Shown: piece after piece, positions 20,913 through 33,229 of the stretch
How the letters are laid out: each line of letters opens with the position of its first letter
Position numbering within the stretch: the stretch's first letter is position 1
Assembly: GCA_946807835.1 (NCBI GenBank)
Contig: OX327706.1
Coordinates: forward strand, 23,239,001-23,303,000
DNA length: 64,000 nucleotides
Reading direction: 5' to 3'
From: Ailanthus altissimus
Lineage: Eukaryota > Streptophyta > Magnoliopsida > Sapindales > Simaroubaceae
Position numbers and translations under genes: made by a program
The notes under the pieces: model-generated
The model's database searches: none
What the model was told of the DNA's origin: nothing
What the model saw: only the letters and a program-made list of their open reading frames with translations

Positions 20913-23835
20913 AATCCCAACAACGCCCTAATCAACAGCATCATCACTCTAGCCCTCGTTTTAGCACCTCATACGGTTCTGTAATGGGTTTTTTTTTCCT
21001 TATTTTTCTTTTTGTTTTTTCAATTTTAAACTTAAAAAAAAAAATTAACGATGGGTAAATGATGAAGAAGGATGATATCTCGTTGATGTACAAAAACGAT
21101 GACGAGTCCGATTTTATTTCCATTCTTTCAAATCGTGACGACAAATCGAGGCATTTGTCTGAGAGAATTCCTTTTCCCTCGTCATATTTACCCTTCAATT
21201 CTTTTCTTCTTTTCTTTTTGTATTTTAAAATAAACAAAATGTTGATTTTGAGAAAATAAAATATAATGGTAGATTTTTGGTGAAAATTATGGTTGTGAAA
21301 GGTGGGCATAGTGATGATGACAGATTTAGTGTCTGTTTCCGATATGATGAATAAATCACCTCCTACTCATTCTGAATGCCTGCTGATTAATTTACTAAAT
21401 TAATCACTTACCAAATTTTATTTTTTTACTAAATTAATCAACCCACTTTTTATTACCCGTGCAATATTATTTAAATAATTGGGTATCAAGGTTTTTTTTG
21501 TTGGTATATTGTGATATTTGAAGGGTATGTTATTTTTCAGGGTCGGATAAATAATTATATGATGTGATTTCGTTTTTTATCCCACTTGATCATTGTCATT
21601 TTGTGGATTTTGCAGGCAGGCATAGATTATATGAATTTAATTAAATTTCCGAAATGTATGCGAATTTAATGAGAGGCTCTCTAATATTGGATTCAACTAC
21701 TCGAGACAGAATTGGTTTATGCGCCAACGAATCTCATAGGATGATAAAGAATGGAAATTCTTGTAGGATATTGCTGTTTTGAACCATTGGGTATGGTGGG
21801 TGCAGCGTTGATGAGAAACAAATATCTTTTTTATTATGTTATGCATCGAGGAGACTACAAAATCCTATGATTATATTTCAAGCACTTTTGAGCTGCTCCT
21901 TATCATCCATCTACTTGGAAGGAGGATTTGTTTGATCCCTTACCATGAACTGATGCAGATTCAGTGGGGTTCTTAACACCCGATTAGGGGGAAAAATCTA
22001 TTTCTTTCATGAGATGAAATAAACTCCGCATCTGTTCTGCTGTTGATTTATTAGTCCGTTAAACATGTGAAGGAGGCTTTCCTTCAGCAGCTATTATAAT
22101 TTACAAATACATGCTTTTAATCTAATTTTGATTTTACTTACTTGGGTTCACATCAGAGCTGTGCTCATGGTTATTCACTTTTTTAATCCAAAATCTATTT
22201 ATTTTGAAGGTTACTTTTATACCTATTTAATCATCACTAGTTATTATCTTTTTCTTTGCACGGTATTTGTGTTGCTGGCCCAAGAAGAAACAGAGAGATA
22301 ATCGGGAACAAAGATTTTGTAGATAAAGCATGTTCATGAAGTTCAGAAGCTTGAGTATCTTAAGAGTTGTATTGAAAGAGACAATGGGATCACTACCGAC
22401 AATTCCATTGCTAATCCCAAGAGAAACAATTGGAAAGTGCATCCTAAGTGAGTATGAAAAACTACCGAAAACAATCGTTTTTGTGAAATGTTAATGCATT
22501 GGCAATAGGATGAATTTTATTCTGCTAGATTTATTGGCAATTCTATTGAAGTGAAGGTACAAAATCTTGAGCTAATGTCATTTGGTGCTCGCTGAAGAAT
22601 TGGTCACGAATATATACACGGGAATTGCCATATGCCAATCTTCTTTACAGATTTGATTGGGAGTTGCCCGTTGGGATGAAAAGCGAGACTAGAAAAGCCA
22701 AAAGATGTTCTGATACAGCCTGACTGAACTGCTCTTCAAAATCAACAAACAAACTCTCGAACATTCTATTTCATTAGCTGTTGTATAGCAGTTCAGCTGA
22801 CGCGTGCCATATGGTTGGGAGTTTCTGATAGTAGCTGAATGTTTAGGGATATGAAAAACAGAGCAAATAGCATATCTCACCAACTTATTCTTATTATACA
22901 AATCTGAAGGCTTTATTATTGTTATCAAAGAACCCTCGTTCAGATAGATGAACCATTCTGGAACATTCTCTTTTCCAGGAACAACAATGCGAAGCTCTTG
23001 TCTTGGATTTGACCTTTCCTGCCTTTCCTGAAAAAAATGCCACACTATGCAAATTGCCGAGCAATTTTAAGCGGTCTACACATTGAATTATTGAGAACTC
23101 AGACTTGCATAAATTTTCGGTTTCCCATAAATTTGATCATATACTTCGTGTATATTGGGTTGAAGTTCTGGCAGAGATTGAAGTCTCTTACAATCATCTA
23201 ACTCTAGTTGTTAAAGCTTAAAAAGACTGTTAATGCTTGCAGGTAGAGAAACAAAATTGTTTTCACTCAGATGTAACTCTTCCACTGGTGTTAAGTTGCA
23301 AACATCCTTGGGGATTGCCTTCACCCAGATCACAGCCACCGAGATATAATTTTATTAAAGAATATAAACTTGACAAAGAAGGCAACATTAAAGCCATGGG
23401 ATCTGAAGTTCTTCTTTGCATCAAACTTACGTCCCGAAAGTTTCCTGATGTAGATTTAGATGCTGATGATAATTTGCATCCATAGATGATATGATGATGT
23501 TTCAAGATTCTTTACAAGAAAAATGGACAGCACTGTTGTCTTTACGGCGGTTCCATTTACATCAGGCTTCTCCAAACTTTCGACTTTTCCCAAATTCTTT
23601 GGCGCATTTTCAAGTTTGGAGCAGCCTAAGAGATGCTTGTTAGCATAATAGATGACTTAAATTTCAATAAATATGGTGGCTTCTTTTGTTTCCTTGTTGC
23701 CAAAACTTACTGGGAAAACAGAAAGAGAAGAAAGAGGAGAGGAGAAAGGAATTATTGCTCTTCATATTGTCGACCGAGCCCCACAATACAAGGATAAAGG
23801 TAAGGGCTTTTCTCAACAAAAAGATAATATTACCA

Positions 23836-23850
23836 CCCCCCCCCCCCCCC
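23836..23850. repeat. poly-C run (C15)
   Basis: Fifteen consecutive C within ACCAC-flanked text. The exact length may be unreliable in assembly. Confidence 0.85.
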
Positions 23851-24071
23851 ACCACAATATGAGTCATAATTAACGTTTATCAAAGCCACATTTGCCTAAA
23901 TAATATACAACTTTTATGGGTATACCAAAACGATCTTAATCAATTATCAGTATGATTACTAATTAAATGAGTCTAACAAAATGTTTCAAAAAGATTTGAC
24001 ATTAATTGTAAAAATCAAATATTATTAAACACGAAAACAATGATTAGCCAATCCACTAAAATAAAGTAATT

Positions 24072-24867
24072 TATTAGAAAATTGATAATTCAATAATTTT
24101 AATTAAATAAAATTGAGATGAATATCAAAATGGAGAGTCATAAGAAGTTTAGAACATATGGGATACGTATGGAAAAGTCTAAGATGTGTGAGACACAAAG
24201 AAGGAAGTGAAACGAGACTCGAAGACGTGAAGGAAGCAAAGAAAACGCGCGATAGGCGTTGCCAGGACTAAGCGCCACGGCGCTCAGGACAGCAACTCAG
24301 CACCGCAGCGCCCAGACGCGTCAGGATGTCTGTTTTGGTTCGGGATTTCGAGTTTTGGGAAGTTTTGAACTTCCAAAACAAGTAGACTCTTACTCCAACA
24401 AGGAATAGGATTAGTAGGCACGAAATATACCCTATATAAACACTTGTAAACCCTTTAGTTGAGATTAAGCATTAAGAGAGACTTTAAGAGAGGGAAAGAA
24501 TTGGGTAAACACTAAGTGCTTGTGTGCGCTAAGGTGGAACCGTCGTTTGGGTGATCATTGCTCGTGGTAGAGTAAGAGTTCACCAAACATTAAGTTTTTT
24601 TGAGGGTTTTTCATTGGGTTTCTTTGTAAACTTTCTAGGGAGTTAATAAGAGAGGTTAGGATCCTTAAATCCACCGTGAACGTAGGCAATTGGCCGAACT
24701 ATGTAAGATTGTGTTGTGCTATTTTATATTTTGCTTTGGATTCTTGTTATATTTTGCTTGATTAACAGGTTATTCTGCTGCACAAAGAGGTTAGGATTTT
24801 AGGTTGAACTTGAGGTTCTTCATTTCAACATAACCTCAAGAAGGAGAAGGGCGTTCCCTCCTTCAAT
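24072..24867 (+). repeat. 5' LTR of the 24 kb Copia element
   Basis: It pairs with 26332-27146. The 5' end is TATTAG where the 3' LTR has TGTTGG, and the 3' end is CAATA versus CAACA, so the 5' copy has lost perfect termini. It carries a TATATAAAC promoter-like motif near 24434 and a GC-rich patch near 24250-24325. Confidence 0.8.
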
Positions 24868-24919
24868 AAACTGGTATCAGAGCTAAAGGTTCGATAATAC
24901 ACATTTGGGGTATTTAAAC

Positions 24920-26097
24920 CATGACTGCAATCAAGCAATAAATAGAGAAATTCAATGGGATGAATGACTTCAATCTTTGGAGGAAGAAGGTTAGGGCTCT
25001 ACTAGTGAAAGAAGGGCTAGATTCAGCCTTGGAGGAAGCCAGCTCCTCAACTAGCGATGAGACAACAACCTCAAAGTCCGGGTAGAAAGATTGGGACACG
25101 ATTCAGAAAAAAGGCTCACAACACCTTATTCCTAGCATTGAGCGACAAAGTATTAAGGGAAGTTGATGATGAAGAAACTGCTTTGGGGCTATGGAAGAGA
25201 CTCGAGGCATTGTACATGAAGAAGTCTCTTGTAAATAGACTTCTTGTGAAAATGAAACTATATCAGCTAACAATGCACGAGGGAACTTTATTGAGAGCTC
25301 ACATTGATAAGTTCAACAAGATCATCATAAGTTTTAAGCAATTGAGCATTAAGACTGAGGATGAAGACAAGGCAACATTATCTTGTTAAGTTCGTTGCCC
25401 AAGAGCTATGAGAGTTTTGTAGATATGCTACTGTATGGTAAGGAATCTTTAACAATGAATGACATCAAGGCATTATTAAACTCAAAAGAATCAACAAAAA
25501 GATCTGAGTCTGAGAGTGGAGCAACATTGCTAGCACAAGGACGGAAGAGCAACCAATTAAGGAGGAGATCCAAGAAATGTTTTCTTTGTAATAAGGAAGG
25601 ACACTTTATAAAGGATTATCCGAAATTAAAAGGCCAAGGAGGGTGAGCTGCAATCGGTACTGAGGAAGATACCGAAGTTGTAGACACATTAGTAACCTCA
25701 AGGGAAAAGTACGCTGGCAAATAGATACTAGATTGGGGGTGCAACATCCATATGTGCCCCGACAGATCGATGTTTATCAACTATAAAGTTAAGAGAGGTA
25801 AAGCTCTAATGGAGAATAACATGACTTGTGATCATGAGAGTTGGTGACATAAGGCTAAGGATGCAAGGTGGAGAAACTAGGGACTTACATGGTGTAAGGC
25901 ATGTTCTTAAATTGAGGAGAAATTTGATATCCCTAGGCAAGCTCGATGAAGAAGGGTATTCGGTTAGAGCAGAAAAAAGAAAACTAAGGGTAAAGAAAGG
26001 ACCTATAAAGTTTGAGGGTGAGAAGCATAATTGGGGGTTCTATGTGCTTACTGGGATGGCCATGAGTGGCCCAACGCGGGGTGTTAGGGTAATGTAG
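24920..26097 (+). pseudogene. Copia gag, protease and GAG-pre-integrase remnant
   Basis: The gag N-terminus (ATG at 24920, then FNGMNDFNLWRKKVRALL) is broken by an in-frame TAA within ten codons (QAIKQ then stop). UBN2-type gag follows in two frames (25057-25389 and 25383-25646) with a zinc knuckle CFLCNKEGHFIKD. A protease remnant (DWGCNIHMCPD around 25730, from DSGC-x-x-HMC) and a GAG-pre-integrase part (VRHVLKLRRNLISLGKLDEEGYSV) end by 26097. The first Asp-Ser-Gly of the protease active site is altered to Asp-Trp-Gly. Confidence 0.85.
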
Positions 26098-26331
26098 ACC
26101 ACTAGACGACATCTAAACCGTGCTCACCGAGGTGATGAGGGTCGAAAATGAGTGCAACGCATCCATACCCTATGCAAGGTGCAAGAATGCTTTGGAGACC
26201 AAAGTCACTAGCCTGGGGAAAGTTAAGTCTTGTTGGAGACTTAACTAGACTTAACGCTAAGTGATAGAGTATTGGTGTGGATCGGATCCCGAAGCCTTCT
26301 TATTTGGAAGATTTTGAATCAATGAAGGATT

Positions 26332-27146
26332 TGTTGGAATATTGGTGATTCAACAATCTTAATTGGACAAGAATTGAGATGAATACCAAAGTGAAAAGTC
26401 ATAAGAAGTCTAGAACATGTGAGACACGTATGGAGAAGTCTAGGATGTGTGGGACACGAAGAGGGAAGCGAAACGGGACTCAAAGACGTGAAGGAAGCAA
26501 AGAAAATGCGGGATAGGCGCTGTCAGGGCTGAGGGCCACGGCGCCCAAGACAGCAACCTAGCGCCGTGGCCCCCAGAGACGAGCACCGCGGCGCCTAGAC
26601 GTGTCAAGATGTTCATTTTGGTTCAGGATTTTGAGTTTTGGAAAGTTTCAGACTTCCAAAATAAGTGGACTCTTACTCCAACAAGGAATAGGGTTAGTAG
26701 GCACGTAATACACCCTATATAAACACTTGTAAATCCTTTAGTCGAGATTAAACATTAAGAAAGACTCTAAGAGAGGGAAAGAACTGGGTAGATACTAAGT
26801 ACTTGTATGCGTTAGGGTGGAACTGTCGTTTGGGTGATCATTGCTCGTGGTAGAATAAGGGTTCACCAAACATTAGGTTATTTTGAGGGTTCTTTATTGA
26901 GTTTTCCTTATAAAATCTCTAAGGAGTTAATAAGAGAGGCTAAGATCCTTGGATCCACCGTAGACGTAGGCAATTAGCCGAACCACATAGTTGTACTCTT
27001 TTATATTCTGCTTTGGACTCTTATTATATTTTACTTTATTAATAGGTTATTCCGTTGCGCAAAAAGGTTAAGGTTCTAGATTGAATTTGAGATTCTTCGT
27101 TTCAACATAACCTCAAGAGGAAAAAAGAGCATTTCGTCCATCAACA
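26332..27146 (+). repeat. 3' LTR of the 24 kb Copia element
   Basis: It starts TGTTGGAATATTGGTG and ends CATCAACA, with 5-bp inverted termini TGTTG/CAACA. It is somewhat longer than the 5' LTR, partly because the GC-rich patch contains an extra GAGCACCGCGGCGCC-type unit near 26580. Many substitutions separate the two LTRs, so the insertion is not recent. Confidence 0.8.
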
Positions 27147-28040
27147 TAACTAATTAGAATAATCTAATAATTTAAGTTTTAAAGAGATTTTAAACCATTT
27201 ATAGTGCAAGTCTTACAAGATTGTTGCGGTTATTCAAATTCCAGAAAACAAGTCCAACAGAAGTTTAATTGACAATGACAGTTCTTCAATATCAGTTACA
27301 TCTAGATTTTGATTCAAATGAGGTTTCGATAGACACTATACTTCTTATAATCTCTAGAAACTTGTTCAATTTTGAGGAACTAAATAGTACAAGAGTTTTA
27401 AGAGATTACATATCAATCTTGCTTGGAAGAGTTACAAGACTTGTACAATCTTTCATATTCAAGACAGTAAGCTTCTTGTGAATCTACAAAAAAGGATGAA
27501 TCTGATAAACTTTGTACATCCCTCAAGAATTAGCTCTTCTGAATCTGGGAAATTGGGATCCTTGACAAACCTGGTGTTTTGATCAAGTTCTGGGAATAGT
27601 TGAGTCTCGTGAGTTTCAACCTGCTTAAATTCTGTTGGAAAAAAAGAAAGGTTTTTCCTTAATTTACCACATAGTCAAGGAGTGAGTGTATATAATTATT
27701 AATAATTATTCATTAAAGAAGTAATACAAACAAGTGATAGAATTAATCTCACTTTGGTTCCCTCCCTCAATCGTTCAATGCAACTATAACACACGTTAAG
27801 TTCAAAAATCTTGTCTAGTTGCAAATTTGATGGCAACTTGGCAAGGACCATTCAAGTAATCGTAACTCGTTAGAATTCAGAAAGGTATTTAAGGCCTTCA
27901 GAAAGTTACACATTAGAAATTTTAAGCAGTTGTAAGTTGGTCATCTTCAAAAAAGCTTTAGTACTTGCACTCAAATGCACCTCATCTTCAGGAAAGTAAT
28001 TCAATCTTATGGCTTCAACTACTTCATTTCCCTAGAATGG

Positions 28041-30747
28041 TAAGCAACGGATAAATGAAGTAAAGAATTTAAAGATATTGGTACAAGTGTGCAAATATTT
28101 AATTGGTCAAAGAGTAATGATCAAGAATTGAATAGTACATGCTTTCTATTTAGTAGTTTACCGTGTTCTTTTGTCAACACACGACGTGCATCTGCTACAT
28201 TTCACAATCTGTTGTATTTTTTAGGTTCGTCTGCAGATTATCTCTTAACAATTCATTCACTTATTTCTTGTAACAAATAATGCATTTATTGGATTTCTTG
28301 AACATATTACAGATAAAAAATTTAAGGAGTTACTTCAAATTCTTTTTTACTTAGAGAGTGTTGGATTTGAACTTATTGGCTTTAATCTTCTTTACAATTC
28401 TCAACCATCAAAGACTTGAATCTCCTAAAGAAAAACCAAAAGAGAACTTGTAATAGCTTAACTTATTCTCTCACTTTTTATGAAAAAGGTGTGTTATAAG
28501 TGTGTAAGAGTGTGACTACTACTCTCTTACTTTTTTTTATATAAACATCTGTTAAAGTTTTGAGGAGTTGAGCTAGTAAAGAGACTAAAGGCCTTATGAG
28601 TCTTCTAGTTCTTACTTAAGCCCCCAATACTAATTATCTCATAGTTTACCAAATTTTTTAAGTTAACACCAAATTACTTCATTAAAAGCCTAAGACACTA
28701 TAGTTGGCTCATATGATAAATAAATTAAATTTTAATTAAAAGAGTTTGGATTGGTCTTTGACCGAAAATTACTCAATCAACTCTTTATATGTTATTCATA
28801 ATTAAAGTTAGACTATAAAAAAAATGTCTTACTCCTTTAATTATTTATTTACTCTTAAGTCACTGAATGATTTGATGATTATTTTTTAATATATTTGTAT
28901 TTATAAATAACTTACAAATAGATATTATTAGTTAATAAATATTTTTTTAAATAAACTGCAACTATAAATTTATATGATCAAGTATTGCAAGTAATTTAGG
29001 TGAACATCATTTAAGTATAAATTCTATCTTGTAAAAATATGTTCCTATGACTCATAAAATTGCATCTCTAAGTTATTAAGGTTTTTAATCGTTTATATAG
29101 ACCCCACTTCGTGATAACTCAAAAAATATAACACATAAATTAAAGTTTATTACTCACTCAATATTAAGATTAATCAAATTTATTAAAATTTTATAAATTA
29201 ATATCAATAATATTTAGTTAATTAGATCAAAATTTACATTAGTTCAGTTTAATGTATTATATATACTAATTTTTCTACTTAAAGTTTTTATTTCAATAAT
29301 CAAGATAAATCGTTCACTATAAAAAGTAAAAACAATTATCATCTACATAATAAAATGTCATTTTCATTAATGATTGAAAATATTGTGTAATTTATAAAAA
29401 AATTGTAATCTATATTCTATATATTAATTTATATGTTAATATATAAATCATATACTTTATAAATATGAACTTATTAATATACGCTAAAAAAATTATATAC
29501 AAATAAATTATACTAATAAAAAATATTGTTATATATTTTTAAAAGGCATCAATAACAAACAATGTCTAACAACATCCATAATTATGTATTGTCTAAAATA
29601 GTTATTAGAGATTTATTAATAAGAACACTTGTTCCACAACTGAGTCAAAATCACAGCCGTCCAAAATTCTCACTATATAATCTCTATCCTTCTGTCCGAA
29701 GAAACATGCAATATCCACAAATATTGATCTTTATTTTGTCTGTCCAAAAAAATAATTTATTGATTTTTTTGTAGTTACTAATTTATTATTTTAATTATAT
29801 TTTATGTAACTTTTTTTTAATTAAGTTATTAAAATTCATAATGTTAAATAAATTTAAAAAAATGAGAATTAATTACGTAACATATTAGTAATAAAAACAT
29901 CAAGATAATCTAAAATGATTCTTTTCTTTTTGGGTTGTTTTCATTTGTAGACTTTTTATATTTTTTTCAAAATTATTTTTAAATTTTTAAAGAGGACACT
30001 AAAAAAAGAGAGAGGTTATAAGATAAATAAAAGGGTTAAATAGCCGACTCTTTTTTCAGTTTTTGCGCTGAACAATGTCATTGATATTCTAAAAAATAAA
30101 AAGTAAAAACAGTACCATTGATTCATATATTTAGGAGTTGGAAATAAAGCGGCAGCAGTACAATATCAATACATAACAAAGCCCAGGAGTTGGTTGATAT
30201 GATCATAAAATTCAAGAAACTTTGATGAGTGTTTAAACCCATCTGAAGAAGTTCTGTATAATGGAATTTGGTGAACCGACATGTAAGCAAAGGTGACTGT
30301 AAAATGAGTGCTTGCTCACAGCTAGTTGGACTGCTTACTGATACAGTGATATCTGAACTACTAATTCTACAAGAGAATCTGTGCAAGAATTTGCTTCTTA
30401 ATCTTTAAACCCACCGTTTGATCATGGGAAATGGCCAGGAGCATCACTTCTATATATGTAAAAATCAAATCTTTACCTGCAATTTATTTACCCATTTCAC
30501 TTTTCCCTAATAGGCAATGAAAATTTTTACAGATCCAACTTTTAACTGAATTTTCAGTGTCAGCTTGTCATTGAATCAATCTATGACAACCACATAATAG
30601 TCATATATCTGGTAGAAATTGTTTACAGTACCTGAATTAGTTTGGTCCGGATCCCCCACGTCATCTACTGATTGCGAAGAGTATCTTTATCCTAAAAGAA
30701 AATTTTGCCAGGTGGCATATAAAGAAACCAGTGACATTAGCTTGAAG
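28041..30747. other. intergenic, very AT-rich
   Basis: No gene is recognisable. Upstream parts of the TNL gene (NB-ARC, TIR) would be expected here on the minus strand but are not seen, so the pseudogene seems truncated at about 28040. The stretch 28700-29900 is extremely AT-rich. Confidence 0.45.
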
Positions 30748-30750
30748 CAT

Positions 30751-30810
30751 CCAATGGGAAGTAGCCTTATCCTATTCCTTATCTTACTCACACCAATGCC
30801 CATAAAAAAA
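30751..30810 (+). promoter_or_regulatory. PsbO promoter: CCAAT, two I-box GATAAG motifs, TATA-like
   Basis: CCAAT at 30751, CTTATCC at 30766 and CTTATCT at 30778 (both GATAAG on the minus strand, the I-box of light-regulated photosynthesis genes), a second CCAAT near 30793 and CATAAAAAAA at 30801. They lie 105-160 bp before the PsbO ATG, as expected for a light-responsive core promoter. Confidence 0.55.
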
Positions 30811-30912
30811 ACTCTCCCCCCTCCACATACAAAACAAAGCCTTTGTTGTTACTTTGTATAGTTAGTTTCTTTAGAATAGAGACTAGTAACCCACAACTGA
30901 TACAGAGCAAAG

Positions 30913-32501
30913 ATGGCAGCCTCGCTACAAGCCGCCGCTACACTCATGCAACCCACCAAGGTAGGTGTGTCGCCTGCCCGCAGCAGTATGCAACTGAGGT
31001 CTTCACAGAGCGTTTCGAAGGCTTTCGGTGTCGATTCAACTGGGGCTAGGATCAGTTGCTCTTTGCAGAATGACTTAAAGGACTTGGCACAGAAATGTAT
31101 GGATGCTACTAAGATCGCTGGCTTTGCCCTCGCCACTTCTGCCCTCGTTGTCTCGGTCTGTTTGCTGGCTCTTACTCAGATACCCTTTTGCTTAAATTTG
31201 TCAGATAATCATAACTTGTAGGAATATATGATCAGCTTAATAATTTTTGCATGGGGATCCTTCATAATTTTTAGTCCATGTGTTTGTATAATTTATTGGA
31301 ATGTTTATTTTCATTTCTAGTATCAAGTAATGTAACCTGATCAAGGTTTTTTTTTCACTTAAATAATGCAGACCTTAAGTAAAGAAAATTGCTTTTACGT
31401 ACAATGACTAATTCATTCAATAATCTAAATCCAGATTTGTCGATGCATCTAGTCATTAACCGCGTCATGTTGTACATTTCTGAATTATGTTGATGCACAA
31501 GTACGAATATTTGGAGATTGGCTTGATTCATTATAATTGTTGCCCAAGGAAACAGTGATTGGAACCAATAAAAATTCTTTAACAGATATTAGGCCTGCAA
31601 AAACTATAATATTTCAATGTTAATTTGTTTTAACAGCTACTATTATAATAAAATGATAGCAGATAGTTTAAGATAGTGTCACATTAAGTTTCAGAATGTC
31701 AATTAAAATCTGACCTTGCTGAACAATTACTTATTTCCTCAGGGAGCTAGTGCTGAAGGTGTTCCAAAGAGGCTGACCTACGATGAAATCCAGAGCAAAA
31801 CATACCTCGAAGTAAAAGGAACTGGAACTGCTAACCAGTGCCCAACCATTGCTGGTGGAGTTGACTCATTTGCCTTCAAACCAGGCAAGTACCAGGCTAA
31901 GAAGTTCTGCTTAGAACCCACTTCGTTTACTGTCAAGGCTGAGGGTGTCAACAAGAATGCCCCACCAGAATTCCAAAACACCAAGCTCATGACCCGCCTT
32001 ACCTACACCCTTGACGAGATCGAGGGACCTTTCGAAGTTTCTTCCGATGGCACTGTTAAGTTCGTGGAGAAGGATGGTATTGACTACGCTGCTGTTACAG
32101 TTCAGCTGCCTGGTGGTGAGCGTGTGCCCTTCCTTTTCACCATCAAACAGTTGGTAGCATCAGGCAAACCGGAGAATTTTGGAGGAGAGTTTCTTGTACC
32201 ATCATACCGTGGATCATCTTTCTTGGACCCAAAGGGAAGAGGTGGTTCCACTGGTTATGACAATGCCATTGCATTGCCTGCTGGAGGAAGAGGAGATGAG
32301 GAAGAGCTTGCTAAGGAGAACATCAAGAATGCTTCATCTTCAACTGGGAAGATCACCCTGAGTGTCACCCAGAGCAAGCCTGAGACTGGAGAGGTTATTG
32401 GAGTTTTCGAGAGCCTTCAGCCATCTGATACCGATTTGGGGGCAAAGGCTCCAAAGGATGTGAAGATCCAGGGTATCTGGTATGCACAGCTTGAGCAATA
32501 G
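30913..32501 (+). CDS. psbO: PsbO, 33-kDa oxygen-evolving enhancer protein 1
   Basis: Exons 30913-31155 and 31743-32501 join in frame (GT-AG, phase 0) to 333 residues, the usual precursor length. A bipartite targeting sequence comes first: a Ser/Ala-rich stromal part and a hydrophobic thylakoid-transfer part ([14 protein letters not shown] then GASA), cleaved before [20 protein letters not shown]. The mature protein shows the two conserved Cys (NQCPT and KFCLEP) that form its disulfide, [27 protein letters not shown], the [11 protein letters not shown] loop and the C-terminus GIWYAQLEQ. PsbO sits on the lumenal face of photosystem II and stabilises the Mn4CaO5 cluster. All landmarks are intact, so this copy looks functional. 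Confidence 0.98.
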
Positions 32502-32740
32502 AGCTCTTCTTGTACGAGTGTACTTATTCTTGTTAAGATTTTGAAACATGTTGAAGGTGTTGCTAAACTTTTCTGTAACCCAATTGAGAAGCACTAAGAA
32601 TATTATCATGTTTGTATATTATCATGGCATGTTATAGTAATGTTTGTAATTTCGAAGGTCCATAATTGAAAGACGGGATTTAAGGTGTTTCGAGGCAGTG
32701 AACTAGGCTTCCGTAGCCCTAAAAAAAACAAATTAAACTT

Positions 32741-33204
32741 GAAAAATGAATGTTTTTAATCTGCTTTTGTTGAGGACAAAATTACACTTGTTTTTTTTTT
32801 TTTTTTTGCAGAAAAAAGTGTATTGCACAATATATATAAATACATATATATCAGTTTACATTTCAAAAACTAATGCATTCTAGAATATCTTTCCAGCTGT
32901 GATATTTGGCCTAGATCAAATTTTGGTATATCATTTGTATTAATGCTGTCCCTTGGATCTCTTTTTGTCTTGTTGGCAAATGATTGTACTATCATTTGCC
33001 TGAGGAAGGTAGTTACGGGCAAGAATCTTTTTAGGGGTAATGAGCTGGCATAGTGACTCTGCAATAGCTAACACACTTGTTATCACAGCAGTCGGTACAC
33101 CTTGAGCAGAGACTGGGCTGAAATCAAGTTGGGCTTCTTCTTCTTGCTGTGTTGTTTTTGATGAGTCTTTCATGACCAGTAACCCTTCCTTTACTTCCTT
33201 AACA
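32741..33204 (-). repeat. 3' LTR of the 32.7-40.6 kb Copia element
   Basis: It matches 40160-40625 along its whole length with many substitutions and small indels. On the minus strand it starts TGTTAAGGAAG straight after the polypurine tract. A long T run (about 32790-32808) differs in length from the partner LTR. Confidence 0.85.
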
Positions 33205-33229
33205 TTCCCCCTCAAGCTCATGGGTCTTG

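Larger units (their letters stand above)
20107..22688. other. intergenic with promoter-like block, no recognisable gene
   Basis: It holds the COR413 3' UTR (to about 20300), then AT-rich DNA. A promoter-like block with no identifiable gene lies at 20731-20912. From 21600 to 22690 there are short frames with plausible composition (for example around 21655-21780 and 22500-22680) that I could not assign; they may be decayed gene or transposon remains. Confidence 0.4.
24072..27146 (+). mobile_element. internally deleted Copia LTR retrotransposon inside the TNL pseudogene
   Basis: A 3.1 kb element on the plus strand: 5' LTR 24072-24867, primer-binding site (TGGTATCAGAGC, 24872-24883), gag and the start of pol, a short non-coding tail, then 3' LTR 26332-27146. 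Integrase core, reverse transcriptase and RNase H are all missing, so it cannot move on its own. Flanking bases TAATT (24067-24071) and TAACT (27147-27151) are a possible 5-bp target-site repeat with one change. Outside it on both sides is minus-strand TNL LRR sequence, so the insertion hit that gene. Confidence 0.85.
22689..28040 (-). pseudogene. TIR-NBS-LRR resistance gene, dead LRR tail split by Copia
   Basis: Two minus-strand blocks make up the LRR and post-LRR part of a TNL gene. Block A (28040-27160) begins GNEVVEAIRLNYFPEDEVHLSA-type sequence after the NB-ARC, continues with KMTNLQLLKISNV, LAKLPSNLQLDKI and NLIKTPGLSRI, and runs into LRRs. Block B (about 23640-22690) continues with GCSKLENAPKNLGKVESLE, LPSLSSLYSLIKLYLGGCDLGEG, LDDCKRLQSLPELQPNI and the post-LRR C-JID motif (VVPGKENVPEWFIYLNEGS, KLVRYAICSVFHIPKHS). 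Stops and frameshifts occur throughout both blocks. The 24072-27146 Copia element separates them. TIR and NB-ARC domains were not found upstream. TNLs are intracellular pathogen sensors; this copy cannot encode one. Confidence 0.85.

Noticed and set aside
20944..21309. 121-codon minus-strand frame, Lys/Ile/Phe-rich
   Set aside because: It results from A/T-rich low-complexity DNA and has no recognisable domain.
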